From contig OZ038317.1 in assembly GCA_964035775.1 (NCBI GenBank), forward strand, positions 8,496,237-8,560,236: a DNA stretch of 64,000 nt. The letters are read 5' to 3'. The translations under genes and the position numbers were made by a program. The DNA is from Osedax frankpressi (lineage: Eukaryota > Annelida > Polychaeta > Sabellida > Siboglinidae). Below are positions 43,701 through 55,194 of the stretch, one piece after another. Under the pieces are notes generated by a model. It did not search any database. It was not told the origin of the DNA and saw only the letters and a list, made by a program, of their open reading frames with translations. Each line of letters begins with the position of its first letter. Positions within the stretch are counted from its first letter, which is position 1.

Positions 43701-43736
43701 GCTGTAGTAAAGTATACTGAGTACTATCTACATAAC
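43378..43736 (-). CDS. DUF3715 protein exon L (second polyQ and C terminus)
   Basis: After a split Ser: YVDSTQYTLL, about 17 Gln (mixed CAA/CAG), HQHYLQNN, a Leu/Thr/Pro-rich stretch with LATPLATPLATP repeats, and the end RDAMPLEHDIIKRSKYY with TAA. Acceptor TTTACAG. Confidence 0.82.
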
Positions 43737-44065
43737 CTGTAAAAAACAACACATTTTATCAGATGTAACAAATTGATGTTACATTTATTAATAATAATCT
43801 AAAGAATTCTCGTTTGTATTATTTTAATGACCTATTGTTATTAATTAAGTCAAGACAATACCATACTTATAAACTATACTCACTGGGTTTATCAGCATAC
43901 AAAGAATACGGATCTTTTACATAACTTTGCATATTGGTTCCATATAAAGTGTTTATGTACTGTAAATAGATAATAATCTTTTGTAGTAGAAGTCGTATAA
44001 CTTTAGAATTGGAGTTTTAGAGATTGATATAAAAGCATAAGTAAGCAAATAAATATTTAAATAAC

Positions 44066-44105
<40 letters not shown>

Positions 44106-47100
44106 AGTAAAAGAGAGTTTGTGTATGACGGAGAAATATGGGCAGCAATATTAGAATACTGCTGGTATATGATATCACATGTTAACAATTCATTTTAGCG
44201 TATATCTTATAAATAAAATTACTCGCATATTAAATAAATACAGTTTGAAGTGTTACTTGTCTAACCATGTTCATGTTGATATTGGCTGATTGAAGATATT
44301 GTGGATACGCAGATAAATTGCTATAAATATCAATATAGGAAATTAATATGCATTTAGTACATATTTTAATTTATATTTAAAAACCTGTTTTTTAAAAATA
44401 AATTGCATCAAGAAATGATAATTTGAAATCACGGATGCAATTACAAATAGATCATATAAGATCATATTACTGATGACTTCACCATTATTTAAAATATTAA
44501 TTATTTAATATATTTACAAAAAATTACTTGACTGAATAGATTCAGATATTGTGGAATTATTTTATTACATTAGTTATATATTAATATGATCTCATTTTTC
44601 TAAAAAATGGTATAACCTTCAAAGTAGTTATTATTTTATGTTTTCTAGTTTTAATAAATGTAAATAATGCAACATTTCTATTTTATAATTTATTTATATT
44701 CCCGAGAACAATTAGTTTTTTGTTTCTTCATGACACAAATTACATCGACAACGTAGATTACAAACCATAGAGAAGCAGTTGGAAGGTATTGTTGACTCGA
44801 AGTCAAAGCTTGAGACACGTTCATTATTGAATCTATGGCATGAGAACATTTTGCAATTTACAAATATATACTTAACGACAGATATTTTTATATTTTTAGT
44901 GAAAACTGTTTAAATAATGATATTAATTTAGAATAAATATTAAGTTTTGATAATCAAATTTTCGTGAAATTAATCTTTGAAATAAAATAATTGTTAGATT
45001 GAAGATTGACTAACTATTATTTGTGTATAGTGAAGGAATCAAAGGTTTGATAATTGTCTCTGTATTGGGATATCACAACTTTACTATGATAATCGTATTA
45101 TTACAGATTGTGTTTAAATATGGACACAATATAATTTCACTGTGTTTGCACAATGTTAACACTGTAAATAATATCACGAGAAATAAGAAAATCAGTGTTA
45201 AATAATTTCAATTTGTATTTACAATATAAATCAATATCAATATTTGTGTGTCTATGAAATTCTTTGATACGAAAAATATAACAAATTTAGTGAATCATGA
45301 TAAAAAAATGTCATTAAATTAATTTAATAATAGTTATTTATAATATCATAATTTATTAATATTTTAAGTTAAAATATATGTTCTTAATTATTAAATAATA
45401 TTAAAATTTTAGATATTTGAATACAATAGAAAAACAATATATAAAGAAATGTTTGTTAGTATTAATAACAATGGCAGGTAATCTAAATTTGATTGAGGCA
45501 AAAAGAGATATTTACTAAAACAAACTCCTCGAAAATTATACAAATCTTAAGCAAAATAATAAAAATAAAGAATATATCCACACCAAACGATACATACTTT
45601 TGTGGAGATGGATCAATAATATTAGATTATTACATAATATTGCCTAACATATGTACTCTACTGGATGCATGCTCAGTACTAAATGAATAAAATAAAGAAA
45701 AAACGTGATTAGCAATTTTAGAAAAGAATGGAATACTTGTACCAAGTACCTTTAAATTGCTGCGAATGTGTTTGAGGATAAATGGTGGTTTGTATAGGAT
45801 ATAGAATTATACTAGGAGTTTATGGTAATTAATAATAAATGAAGTCATCCATACTCTACTTTACAATATTCACTGTTTCAACATAAGATGATATTCTATA
45901 TTAACAGTTTTATGTGTATTAAGAATTCATTGTTTAATTTCATATCTACCTTTACACTTATCGTTCAAATTTTCATCTTTAGTCTTGTCTTGGCAATCTG
46001 ATTTGATTTCTTTTTTAGTAATTACATTCTTTGGTTTTATACTTTCACTAACCTGAAACATTTAAAAACATTGCTAGTTAATGAGTCATTAATGAGTCAT
46101 TGTTGAATCGTGTACCAATGAAATATTACTTAACTGACATGTTTAGTCAATTTCACAGGGAAAGTGTGATCGACTGAATGTATGGCCATGTCTTTACTGT
46201 GAGTGAAAACGGCGTATGGCAGAATGTTGTGGGGTTCGGAGATTATAAGTTTAGGGGAGGACTGTTCGCTGCCTTTATCACTCGACTCTTCAACGTTGAA
46301 CAGGTAAACCTGTAGATTGGTCGTGGGTAGGTTTGTAGTTTATTGGCTAGATATTTGGGAGTTTACATTGTGTACGAGGTCAATTACGAAGGTAAGGTTG
46401 CGGAATACTCCGGGAATTTAATTTTTACATATTTCTTTTGCAATAATTTATAAAAGGATTTAATTAACTATTACATAATTCTAATTACCGATTATATTAA
46501 AATATTAATTATATATAATTTGGAAAAATAATTGTATTAAAAAAGTTATATTATATTATAAAATGATAAAATTGAAATAATTCTCATATTATATTTTATG
46601 CAATACAATAATTTATAAATATCAAGTTTTAATTATAAAAGCTATAGAAAGAAAATATTATAATCAATTATAAAATTCAAAATTTATATGCCACGAACAT
46701 GATGATATTTTAAATTGTTTCAATTATATGCATTAATAATATAACTTTTACTTATAAAACATATTCCTAACAAAAGATATTCAAATATTCAAAATAATAA
46801 AATTAAATCTCTAGGTCATTTTAATTTTTTTTGATATATAATAAAAATATTATTTCTTTTCATTAAAAAAATATATATTTTAGTATACTATATTAATTAA
46901 TTATTTAAAATAAATAAATTGGTTATACACCCCCCACATACACACACACACACATATATATTTATATATTACTCTAATAATCTATAAAAATATTAAATTG
47001 CACATTTAATCTTATCTTAAATTATATCATAATAGTATGATATAATTTAAGATTAGATTAAATGTGCAATTTAATATTGCATTATATTACACTATATTAC

Positions 47101-50100
47101 ATTATATTACACTATATTACATCATATTACCTTATATTACATCATATTATATTTTATTACACCATATTACATTATAGTACATTAAACTACAGTATATAAC
47201 ATTATTATACTACATTATATTACATTATAGTACATTAAACTACATAATATACCATTATTATATTACATTATATTACATTATAGTGTGTATATAATACAAT
47301 GTGAACTATAAATATTTTGATATTCGGCAATATTGATCTGAAAAGATAGCACATGTGTTCTAAATTGATTTAAACCCAAATAAAGACTAGGAAGATAGGA
47401 ATTATTAGCCTGGGCACATGTTAAAAAGAACGAAGTAACATAGTCGTGGTATACATGATTCATCTTGGAAGATGTTATCTATTTTATACAGAGTACGTAC
47501 ACCACTACTATATATCTAATTATAAGCATTTATATACAACGAAAACTGTCTACATGCCAATACGAGAAGCTAGAATTAAAGCCATAAATCGAATATGATG
47601 TAATTAAAATCGTAATCTTTATATAAGTAAAATTATGCGATATGATAAATTTAATATCGCGTAAACAGAATATTATTAACTTGTGATGAAGTCAAGTATA
47701 AACATGGCATAGGATCCATTAAACCACCTAATACATTAATTAACATACGCGATTGTTTTCTACGGTAAGAAGCCGAACTTCGATTACTTGTGAACTCTGA
47801 CCTAAGCTATATTGATCCTTTAACCTGTGACCTATTGAAGCAGTCGTCGATATCATCCCTGCTCATGTGCGGGTCTAGTACCGATGTGTGAGAGTGGTAG
47901 CCGGAAGTGGGTTCTATACTCTCCACGCATCCGTTTGGCCTACATACCGCTTTCGTGGTACGACCCAGTATGTACTGTACGTCGGGGATAGGGGGTTGGG
48001 TGATGGTAGGTTAGGAGTGTGGGGTTTAGTTACATAGCGGATGTAATGTAATTTGGAAAGGGGCATTAGGATGGGAACCAGTATTATGTTTATGTTACAC
48101 TGGTTTAAAGTAGACTTTAGGCCATATTAGGGATGTGTTTGAGTGGACCTTAGGCCCATTATGCATAGGTCCAATATGGGAGTTAGATGTTCTTTAAAAA
48201 GTCGTATACGGAATATTGATAAGGAAGGATACAATTAGATATAATATATGTATGGCAAACGAGTGTAATGGAACTAGGCCTGTCTATAGGTGGAGTGGGG
48301 GTCTACGAGTAGGGTTTACTTATTGGATATGTGGAGTGGGGTCTACGAGTAGGGTTTACTTATTGGATATGTGGAATGTAGCGCATACTTTGAAGTATAC
48401 GATTTAGGTGGTGTATATATTGGATATGGTAGTTTGTATTAGTTTAGGGAAATATAATTATATAAAGTAAGATCATTTATAACATAGACACAAAGTACAT
48501 CAAATGTTCCATTAGTAAATGATACAAGATATTATAAAATAAAATGAGCGAATTAAAAATCATTAAGTCTCTTAAATCAGTAAGTCATTAAATCTCTAGT
48601 TTGTTGTAAGATTAATGGATGCATTCCATAGTACTTTGGATGATCTCGCCATATTGTAGAGTATTTTAAATATAAATATTAATCGTAAAAGAAAGATCAA
48701 TAATTCAATTTGATCTTGAACAGACGCTGGAATAAATCAATCAATGACCTTACATGTTACGAAGATACAAGCAAAGGATAACTGAACTAGCAATCGATAT
48801 TAAATTCAAATATAGATTCACGAGATTCACGAGGATTACTTCCATACAATTGCGAATTACCGGCAAAAAAACGAGAAATATTCGGAAACATAATTAAATT
48901 TCAACAGAGATTACAATGAGCACTGACCGAAAGTGAAAACAATAATCGATAGACAACGCATTACTATAATCAAAGGCGGTACGCGGCGTGGGCTTATCGA
49001 TTTCGAGCCCACACCCACCCCACCTCCAACGTCCGATATTCACCCCATTTAAATGAGAGATCGATACCTTCCACCTCGGATACAACCCGTTGAGTACGGA
49101 GAAAGCCGAGAGAACGCCGAGAGAAAGCCGAGAGAACGCCGAGAGAAAGTCGAGAGAACGCCTCCGTTATAACTTATGTTCGGATCACCGACGTACGGTC
49201 CGTCGTACGACTGATGGGATCAATCGGCAGGCCATTATTACGTAATTACATTTTAATGTCACGCCCGCAATAACTACTCTAGAACTCGTGGCCGCCGTAT
49301 TACGTAATGCAATGATCGATAACAACACGCCGAGGTGCTGGATGCTGGGTGCTGGATATAGTCCAACTATATATTCCCGCGAAGTTTTAATGAATAAGTA
49401 TTACGTCTATAGATTTGACAACTATACAATTTACTATAAATACACGTTATAAATATAATTAAATTTTTAATATAATTTAATTAGTAATTTAATAATTTAG
49501 TGATATTTTAAGGTAAGTACATTTGTGTCTTAATGTGTCTTAGATGGACTTATATATGCGCAGATGTACGTGTAAAGATTACTACACAGGTATGCACTTA
49601 TTATCATGACAGTGATACTATACTTTGATACATTATGTCGCATACTAAAGTAACTAAATAAAGTATTAGTTGTATTTGGGTTAGTATCCGTGTTTAGGAT
49701 TACCAAGGATTAGGAAGAAGCTTGCTTCATCGTAAAACTTATCGTGCCATTCTCGAAATTGAGAATATAGATTAGAAAATAGAAAAATAGTTAAGATTGA
49801 AATATAATTAACTCAATAAAATGACTATATAATATATATTATGCAACAATAATAAACAACAACAACACGATATCAACTTTATCTTGTTCTGGACTATGGT
49901 CAGATAAAATAACAATAGAAGGTTTGAAGAACTGTTGTTACCGCGAGATAACAATAATGTCTATTTAATAAAAAAAACTATTTCTATAGAAATAGTATTT
50001 TTTTACTCGATAGTATTTATTTATGTTTTATATAACAATACAATTAAATGTATGTGGATAGTCACATTTTATCTCTTGATATCTGAATTCTTACATAATA

Positions 50101-52157
50101 GATCATTCCTGAAATATATACTAGTAGTGAATACTATAGTAGTGAATATATGTTGGTTTATTATTATTATTATTATTATATATTTTTAGATTTGTGAGAA
50201 TTGGGCATATTTCTACCACATAATTATTGATTCGATCTCTGTACATCATATAGCGTACATTGTACGGTATACATCATATAGCGTACATTGTACGGTGTAC
50301 ATCATATAGTGTACATTGTACGGTGTATATAATATAGTGTACATTGTACATCATATAGCGTACATTGTACGGCGTACACCGTACAATGAGTTCTTACACC
50401 ATCAATAGTATAGTTTATTATATTTGTGTACTATATATATTTTATTATATATTTTCACAATATATGGTTTATTATAAAATGTTACTACTTATATTTTATT
50501 ATATATTTTCATTTTATAGAGTTTACTATATATAGCTTATTATATATTTTAACTATATATGTTTATTATATAATTCTACAATTTCATTCTGTAGAGTTTA
50601 TTATATATGTTTACTATATATAGTTTATATATATATATATATTAGTTAGTACTATTTAGATATGAGGAATTTATATAAGGAATCTCACTATATTCTTGAC
50701 ATTGTTCTATAAGACATAGCTGCAGTATAGCTTCAGTGTAGCTGCAGACCTTAACATGTGTTGAATGAATAGAGAAATGGCACTTGGCACTGCGGGATAA
50801 TCCAATCAAACGAAATCTAATTGTGTCCGCCGTTCCTCTTCCCATCCTACTTCCTTCCCTTTATTGTCCCCTGCATCGCTTTGTCATCATACCGTACCGT
50901 TTATACGACGTAATCGCGTGTCGTTAGCTAACAATGGACAATAAAGACGGAAGACTTTCAGAAATATGTTTGCCAGCATTTGAAAACTCCGCACCCTAGA
51001 TGTCGTAACCAGTTCTAGTTCTACCCATCTACCCACACGGACTGGCCGTACCAACCCTCAAAGAACGCCGTTGCGCTGACCGTAAAGGACGTCATTACGC
51101 TGACCGCAAAGGACGCCTTTGCGCTGACCGCAAAGGACGCCTTTGCACTGACCGCAAAGGACACGCCATTGCGCTGACCGCAAAGGTCGTCGTTGCGCTG
51201 ACCGCAACCTTTGTCTAACCTTGAAGATAATAACATAGCAGGCGGCCGCGGCTGTTTGGTCGTTATGTTTCGCGAAGTAGTCGAGCGCGACGTCCACGTG
51301 CCTGGATACGTAGCAACCCATCTCGCCGCTGCCCAGGGTAGAGCAGGAGGTATCCGACGTTACCTGCGGGGGGTGAGAAAGGGTTAGTAGGGGTGAGTAG
51401 GAGAGGATGCGAGAGGCTTAAGTTAAGTTATGATAATAAGTTTAAGGTAATTATTAGGGTTAGTTAGTATGAATTAAGGTTTAGGGTTAGTTAGTATGAA
51501 GTAAGGATGTGGTTAATAGTGAAGGTTAAATAAATATAATCAATTAATATAGAATTATTAATTTAATAATTTATTGTCTTCATTAATTAATATATACAAA
51601 TTTGTAGATACATAAATAATAAACGTGCGATTTGAAAGAAACCTTTAAGCCTTGATCACAGATCTCTGCAACTAATTGTTTATCTGATGTTATGGTGAAA
51701 CCGTAGCGTTCAGCTGAGTTCACTTCGAGGTTAACGCTGTCTGAGTGGCATACACTGCTCTTGAACTCTGCGAGTCCACAAGAACAGATTAAATATCAAC
51801 GTAGGTCAATTTGGTGATTTTGTTGAGTTAATAAAAGATGTCGAAATTGGAAAATAAATTTAATTTGTGTCAATAATAAAATAGTAAATGAAAATGGATA
51901 TCCGCGTACAATATACATTTAAGTAATTGAATAAGTACTTATCGCTGAGTACATTTCAACCATATTTATTATACTCGTACCTTGGTAACGGGCGTTCGTG
52001 AAAGTATTATCGACGATATAGGCATTGTTGGTAGTGTCGATGTTATGGGACTGCAAGATGTCAGTTGGCTTCAGGCATGACTCGACGACGATTTGTTTCA
52101 AACGTGAACTTTCTTCGGCTTTCAGCTGCCTGTACTCAGCAATTGGAGTTCTGTACT
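43378..52157 (-). CDS. TASOR/DUF3715-like protein with Gln-rich tail (12 exons found, 5' end missing)
   Basis: TASOR is the scaffold of the HUSH silencing complex; its DUF3715 domain is a catalytically dead PARP-like fold needed for silencing. Here exons A-E encode a DUF3715 core: ERYGFTITSDKQLVAEICDQ for the family's ESYGFLL...LQHICEKGL, GCYVSRHVDVALDYF for GVYLCRYSDLLQ, CYVIIFK for DVVIFK, and HNILPYAVFTH for RHVCPYAVVSF. Instead of the ~1,200 further residues of human TASOR, exons F-L encode a Lys-rich linker and a low-complexity Gln/Asn/Tyr tail with polyQ runs of 13 and about 17, ending PLEHDIIKRSKYY. About 530 residues were found. The 5' exons upstream of 52157 were not identified. Identity to TASOR versus TASOR2 is undecided. 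Every junction is GT-AG and in phase, except a choice at exon F. Confidence 0.8.
43884..43959 (-). CDS. DUF3715 protein exon K
   Basis: YINTLYGTNMQSYVKDP, then YSLYADKP. Acceptor TTTACAG, donor A|GTGAGT (phase 1). Confidence 0.8.
44066..44161 (-). CDS. DUF3715 protein exon J (first polyQ)
   Basis: YSNIAAHISPSYTNSLLL followed by about 13 Gln, all CAA, running up to the donor CAA|GTTATT. Acceptor ACCAG. Confidence 0.75.
44266..44320 (-). CDS. DUF3715 protein exon I
   Basis: NLSAYPQYLQSANINMNM after a completed Cys. Acceptor TTTATAG, donor GTTAGA, phase 0 out. Confidence 0.75.
44766..44832 (-). CDS. DUF3715 protein exon H
   Basis: SIMNVSQALTSSQQYLPTAS. Acceptor CCATAG, donor TG|GTTTGT, phase 1 in and 2 out. 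Confidence 0.72.
44833..45749. other. Intron between exons H and G
   Basis: AT-rich. Plus-strand 45478-45690 has an open frame without a start context or recognised homology. Confidence 0.5.
45750..45811 (-). CDS. DUF3715 protein exon G (possible cassette exon)
   Basis: IILYPIQTTIYPQTHSQQFK. Acceptor TCCTAG, donor G|GTACTT (phase 1). Low-complexity Gln/Thr/Tyr composition like the rest of the tail. Confidence 0.6.
45958..46052 (-). CDS. DUF3715 protein exon F (Lys-rich)
   Basis: VSESIKPKNVITKKEIKSD, then DKTKDENLND. Two donors are possible: GTGTAA (end 45958, phase 2, joins exon G) or GTAGAT (end 45950, phase 1, joins exon H in frame and skips G). Confidence 0.7.
46139..46309 (-). CDS. DUF3715 protein exon E (end of core domain)
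   Basis: VYLFNVEESSDKGSEQSS then LIISEPHNILPYAVFTHSKD, aligned with YELTQYYFYEYG...PRHVCPYAVVSFTYKDD. Acceptor CTACAG, donor GTCAGT, phase 0. Confidence 0.83.
46989..47078. repeat. Near-perfect 42-bp inverted repeat with 6-bp loop
   Basis: Left arm 46989-47030 and right arm 47037-47078 are complementary with one mismatch; the loop is AATAGT. The right arm includes TTAAGATTAGATTAAATGTG. Confidence 0.95.
47080..47285. repeat. ATTATATTACACT / TACATTATAGTACATTAAACTAC repeats
   Basis: Short imperfect tandem repeats beside the hairpin. Confidence 0.85.
47825..47974 (-). CDS. DUF3715 protein exon D
   Basis: YILGRTTKAVCRPNGCVE, then PTSGYHSHTSVLDPHMSRDD. It aligns with KIMKGKIKSIYDP...PTPKHECHVSKNANRI. 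Acceptor GTACAG, donor CAG|GTTAAA, phase 0. Confidence 0.8.
49088..49165. repeat. GAGAAAGCCGAGAGAACGCC tandem repeat
   Basis: About two and a half copies of a roughly 31-bp unit of GAGAAAGCCGA and GAGAACGCCGA words inside a GC-richer patch. Confidence 0.85.
49238..49307. promoter_or_regulatory. Two ATTACGTAAT palindromes in a GC-richer intronic patch
   Basis: TTACGTAA at 49238-49245 and 49300-49307, the consensus of PAR/C-EBP-type bZIP sites. It is a candidate enhancer or alternative promoter by motif only. Confidence 0.3.
50245..50390. repeat. 28-bp repeat (CATCATATAGCGTACATTGTACGGTG), about 5 copies
   Basis: Each unit holds the palindrome-like TGTAC/GTACA words; related words recur near 60345 and 62890. 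Confidence 0.92.
51060..51216. repeat. 24-27-bp minisatellite at the exon C donor
   Basis: About six GC-rich units (GCAAAGGACGCCTTTGCGCTGACC) starting within 10 nt of the donor, read on the minus strand. Confidence 0.95.
51220..51363 (-). CDS. DUF3715 protein exon C
   Basis: GSGEMGCYVSRHVDVALDYF then AAACYVIIFK: the most diagnostic part of the PARP-like fold (GVYLxRYxD...VVIFK). Acceptor CCGCAG, donor AAG|GTTAGA, which leads straight into a tandem array. Confidence 0.88.
51643..51767 (-). CDS. DUF3715 protein exon B
   Basis: FKSSVCHSDSVNLEVNSAER, then YGFTITSDKQLVAEICDQG. The E-S/R-Y-G-F and I-C-x-x-G-L positions of the family are kept. Acceptor CTCGCAG, donor AAG|GTTTCT. Confidence 0.85.
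51981..52157 (-). CDS. DUF3715 protein exon A
   Basis: EYRTPIAEYRQLKAEESSRL, then VVESCLKPTDILQSHN and FTNARYQ. It aligns loosely with the EFEDVVNILHSSYLEP...NELLEKEF part of TASOR. Donor G|GTACGA (phase 1). The acceptor is uncertain (52157 or 52150). Confidence 0.7.
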
Positions 52158-53880
52158 CTACGAGTGGTAGCGTGAATATTTGTAGTTAGATACTCGGGGT
52201 GGAGCAAATAATTCATAAAAACTAACGTATGATTTCATACACACTAACATGACGTAAAGGTGGACACTCTACTCAATACTCTACTTACAACTTTACCACT
52301 ACCTGGTACTTATGACGCTACTCTACTCTAAACAATACTTACTCATATTTATATTACTCAATAAAATTAATGATTAATTTTTATTTTCTTTTAAATAATA
52401 TGATTTAATTATTAATTATTAATATTATTTATTATAATATAAATTAAAGCATTTTGGATAATAGGTTTTATTATTGCAAAGAATATTTACAATTTCTATT
52501 ATCTTCATTAATTACATGAAATTATAGTTTTTTGGAAAATTGTGATAAAACACACAAATAAATCACTTTTTGTGAGTGATTTACAAAGTATTGTAAAATA
52601 CTTACAAACTAAATATTGAGTAAATGATTACTATTCCCGCAACTACATTCGTATACGAAAATAGATTATATCGGCTAAGTAGTTTACCAGAGTAGATTAA
52701 CCATACATACAGGTATTGTCTTGTTATGATTTGAGGTAGTTTAAAATAATTATTCTATTGTCTAATATGTATATATCATATTATAAACAAGTTCATTGTT
52801 TGCTACTTATGTATTTTATATTTTTATATTTATATGACTAATAAAGAGAAACAAATATTAAAATAAACATTTATAATTATTAATGTTTCAAAACATAGAA
52901 ATAAATGAACTGATAAAATTATAATGTAAAAAATCGAATAAACATCTATTTCTAATAATATATCTTAAAATTTCAAAATATATTATATTAACATATTACA
53001 TGTACATAAATATGTTACATATTATATACATACTACTGTTACTATTGATCATATGATATATATTGGTCATATATTATAATATATATTTTTGAACAAATAC
53101 TAAATTTTAATAAAATAATAATACTAATTACATATATATAAATAAATATTCCAAAATTAGCATAAATTATTAAATATAATATTAATAAATAAATTGTAAT
53201 CTTTCTCCAAATCTCACATATTGATTATTTATGATATAATAGATTTCTCATGTGAATGAGAAATATAGACTGATCATAAAGTGTTGATTATAACAGTAAT
53301 AAATATTAATTCATTATATGATATAATTTATTATATGTATGAACATTTTCATATAATGAATTAATATGTTAGATTTCACATACATATATAACCATATTGT
53401 ATAACTTATTGAAAATCATTATATGTTACTATTGATCATTGAGTATGGCTGTCTGTTTATTATATAATATTATATAATATTTATTATCTAGTATGCTAAT
53501 AAATAAGCTAAGATATATATAACTATCAATATTTTTGTATATTATTTATCCAATACAAAATATTAATTAGAAATATGAAATAATTTAACTATATATTAAT
53601 AAAGTTATTATTTTAATTATTGCTTATTAGATCATTTTATATAAATATTAAAATATATTTGAGTACAATTTATTGAATATACATTTTTTTGTTTCTTTGT
53701 ATAAAGGGAAAGTTTAGTTATGGCATATAAAAAAACTGAAATTAATAATTAATTGTTTACATTTTAATAATATATCCTATAAATATCCAAGTAATTAACT
53801 CTTTTGAATTACATAATTTCTAATGTACTATTATTTATTTTAGTGAACATTTCAAAATATTATTATAAAACTATTACTAA
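52158..53880. other. AT-rich DNA upstream of the DUF3715 gene
   Basis: No gene recognised, although the missing 5' exons of the DUF3715 gene should lie on the minus strand somewhere beyond here. A 19-bp perfect inverted repeat spans 53303-53367. Confidence 0.5.
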
Positions 53881-53881
53881 T

Positions 53882-54003
53882 GAAACCAGATGATGTAACT
53901 ATTATTCAATATTATATAACTATTTTAAATATAAACATAAAATATATTTTCACTTTTATTATATAACAAAAAAACTAATTGAGCTGGATGATTTCAAACC
54001 CAT
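53882..54003 (-). mobile_element. MITE-like short element, copy 1
   Basis: Inverted relative to the other copies. On the minus strand it reads GAAATCATCCAG, ATAAAAGTGAAAATATATTT, AATAGTTACATCATCTGG, matching copies 2 and 5. Confidence 0.6.
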
Positions 54004-54208
54004 GTGTTATATATAATATATAATAATAATAACACATTATATATATATATTTATATATATATAAATTTATATATATATATATATATATTACAAGATTATA
54101 TAAACATTAAATATAATTAAATTTACTTTTTTTTATGTTAAGTAAATATATTTTTAAAATCTAATATATAATATAAGAAAATAATCATCTATATTTTTTC
54201 TATATATA

Positions 54209-54355
54209 CCCAGGAAATCATCCAGGTCATTTTATGTTTTGTTATACAATAAAAGTGAAAATATATTTGATTTGCTATATTATATTTATTTTTTATTTAA
54301 AATTATTTTTTAGGTTGTATAATAGTTACATAATTATAATTATAATTTTGTTTCA
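54209..54355 (+). mobile_element. MITE-like short element, copy 2
   Basis: Starts CCCAGGAAATCATCCAGG, shares AATAAAAGTGAAAATATATT with copy 1, and ends near ATAGTTACAT. AT-rich, no coding capacity. Confidence 0.6.
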
Positions 54356-54410
54356 TGAGTGTATATATAAAAAGTATCCTAAAAATCAAATGATGTAACT
54401 AATAAATATA

Positions 54411-54545
54411 CCCGGAAACATTTCTGGTATTTTAGTTTTTTGTCATATGATAAAAGTGAAATTATATTTTATTCACTTTAAAATATATTATGTTTATTTT
54501 GTATTTAAAATAATTATAAAGAATGATTAATAATCAAATCATTTA
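54411..54545 (+). mobile_element. MITE-like short element, copy 3
   Basis: CCCGGAAACATTTCTGG, then TGATAAAAGTGAAATTATAT, diverged towards the 3' end. Confidence 0.5.
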
Positions 54546-54672
54546 ATATAATAAAATTGATAAATAGGTATAAAATATAATATATTTTAATTACAAAATA
54601 AAATGACATATAAACTATATATAAAACTAAAATGGATGGTTATTTTAGTATATATAAATTTTAATAGAATAT

Positions 54673-54828
54673 CCTTCCTATGAAACACACATGTCATTTT
54701 TTTGTATTATATATTAAAAGATAAAATAAATAGTTATAACATGAATTGTTTAATTTTTAATTAAAATAATTAAGATTAATAAAGATTGTATAATGGTATC
54801 AACATCAGATTTCTTGGGTTTTATACCT
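54673..54828 (+). mobile_element. MITE-like short element, copy 4
   Basis: A diverged copy with TTTTTTTGTATTATATATT, then TATAATGGTATCAACATCAG and a terminal TTTCTTGGG. Confidence 0.45.
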
Positions 54829-54958
54829 AACCCTGGATAAATACAGTTTTGTAATAGATTCTAAAATAAGAAACATTATTTAAATATTATTATATTGATA
54901 TTAATATTATTATTATCAATATAATAATAATTAAAAGGGAAACCAGTTATATTATATA

Positions 54959-54959
<1 letters not shown>

Positions 54960-54990
<31 letters not shown>

Positions 54991-55045
54991 GGATATATAT
55001 ATATATATATATATATATATGGATATATATATATATGTATGTATA
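54960..55045. repeat. (TA)n with GGATATA interruptions
   Basis: TA dinucleotide run with ATGGATATA breaks. Confidence 0.95.
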
Positions 55046-55194
55046 TATACAATCAATGTCATAGATAATGTTGATGTATCCATACTACTCATAATATAAT
55101 AGATATGATACTTCCATTCTGGGAAATTCCGGCCATTGAAATGATCAATATTGTATAACATAAATATCCTGGGAGAGAGGTAATCAATAATAAT

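Larger units (their letters stand above)
46310..47824. other. Intron between exons E and D
   Basis: AT-rich. It contains a 90-bp near-perfect hairpin (46989-47078) and an ATTATATTACACT-type repeat at about 47080-47285. Confidence 0.7.
47975..51059. other. Intron between exons D and C (non-array part)
   Basis: Contains a two-copy 41-bp repeat (about 48291-48376), a GC-richer patch (about 48960-49350), a perfect palindrome (49977-49996), and a 28-bp repeat (50245-50390). The flanking exons join in phase, so no coding exon is required here. Confidence 0.65.

Noticed and set aside
45478-45690. Plus-strand frame ending in DACSVLNE with a GST-like look
   Set aside because: Only a vague resemblance. 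No splice partners, and it lies inside an intron of the minus-strand gene.
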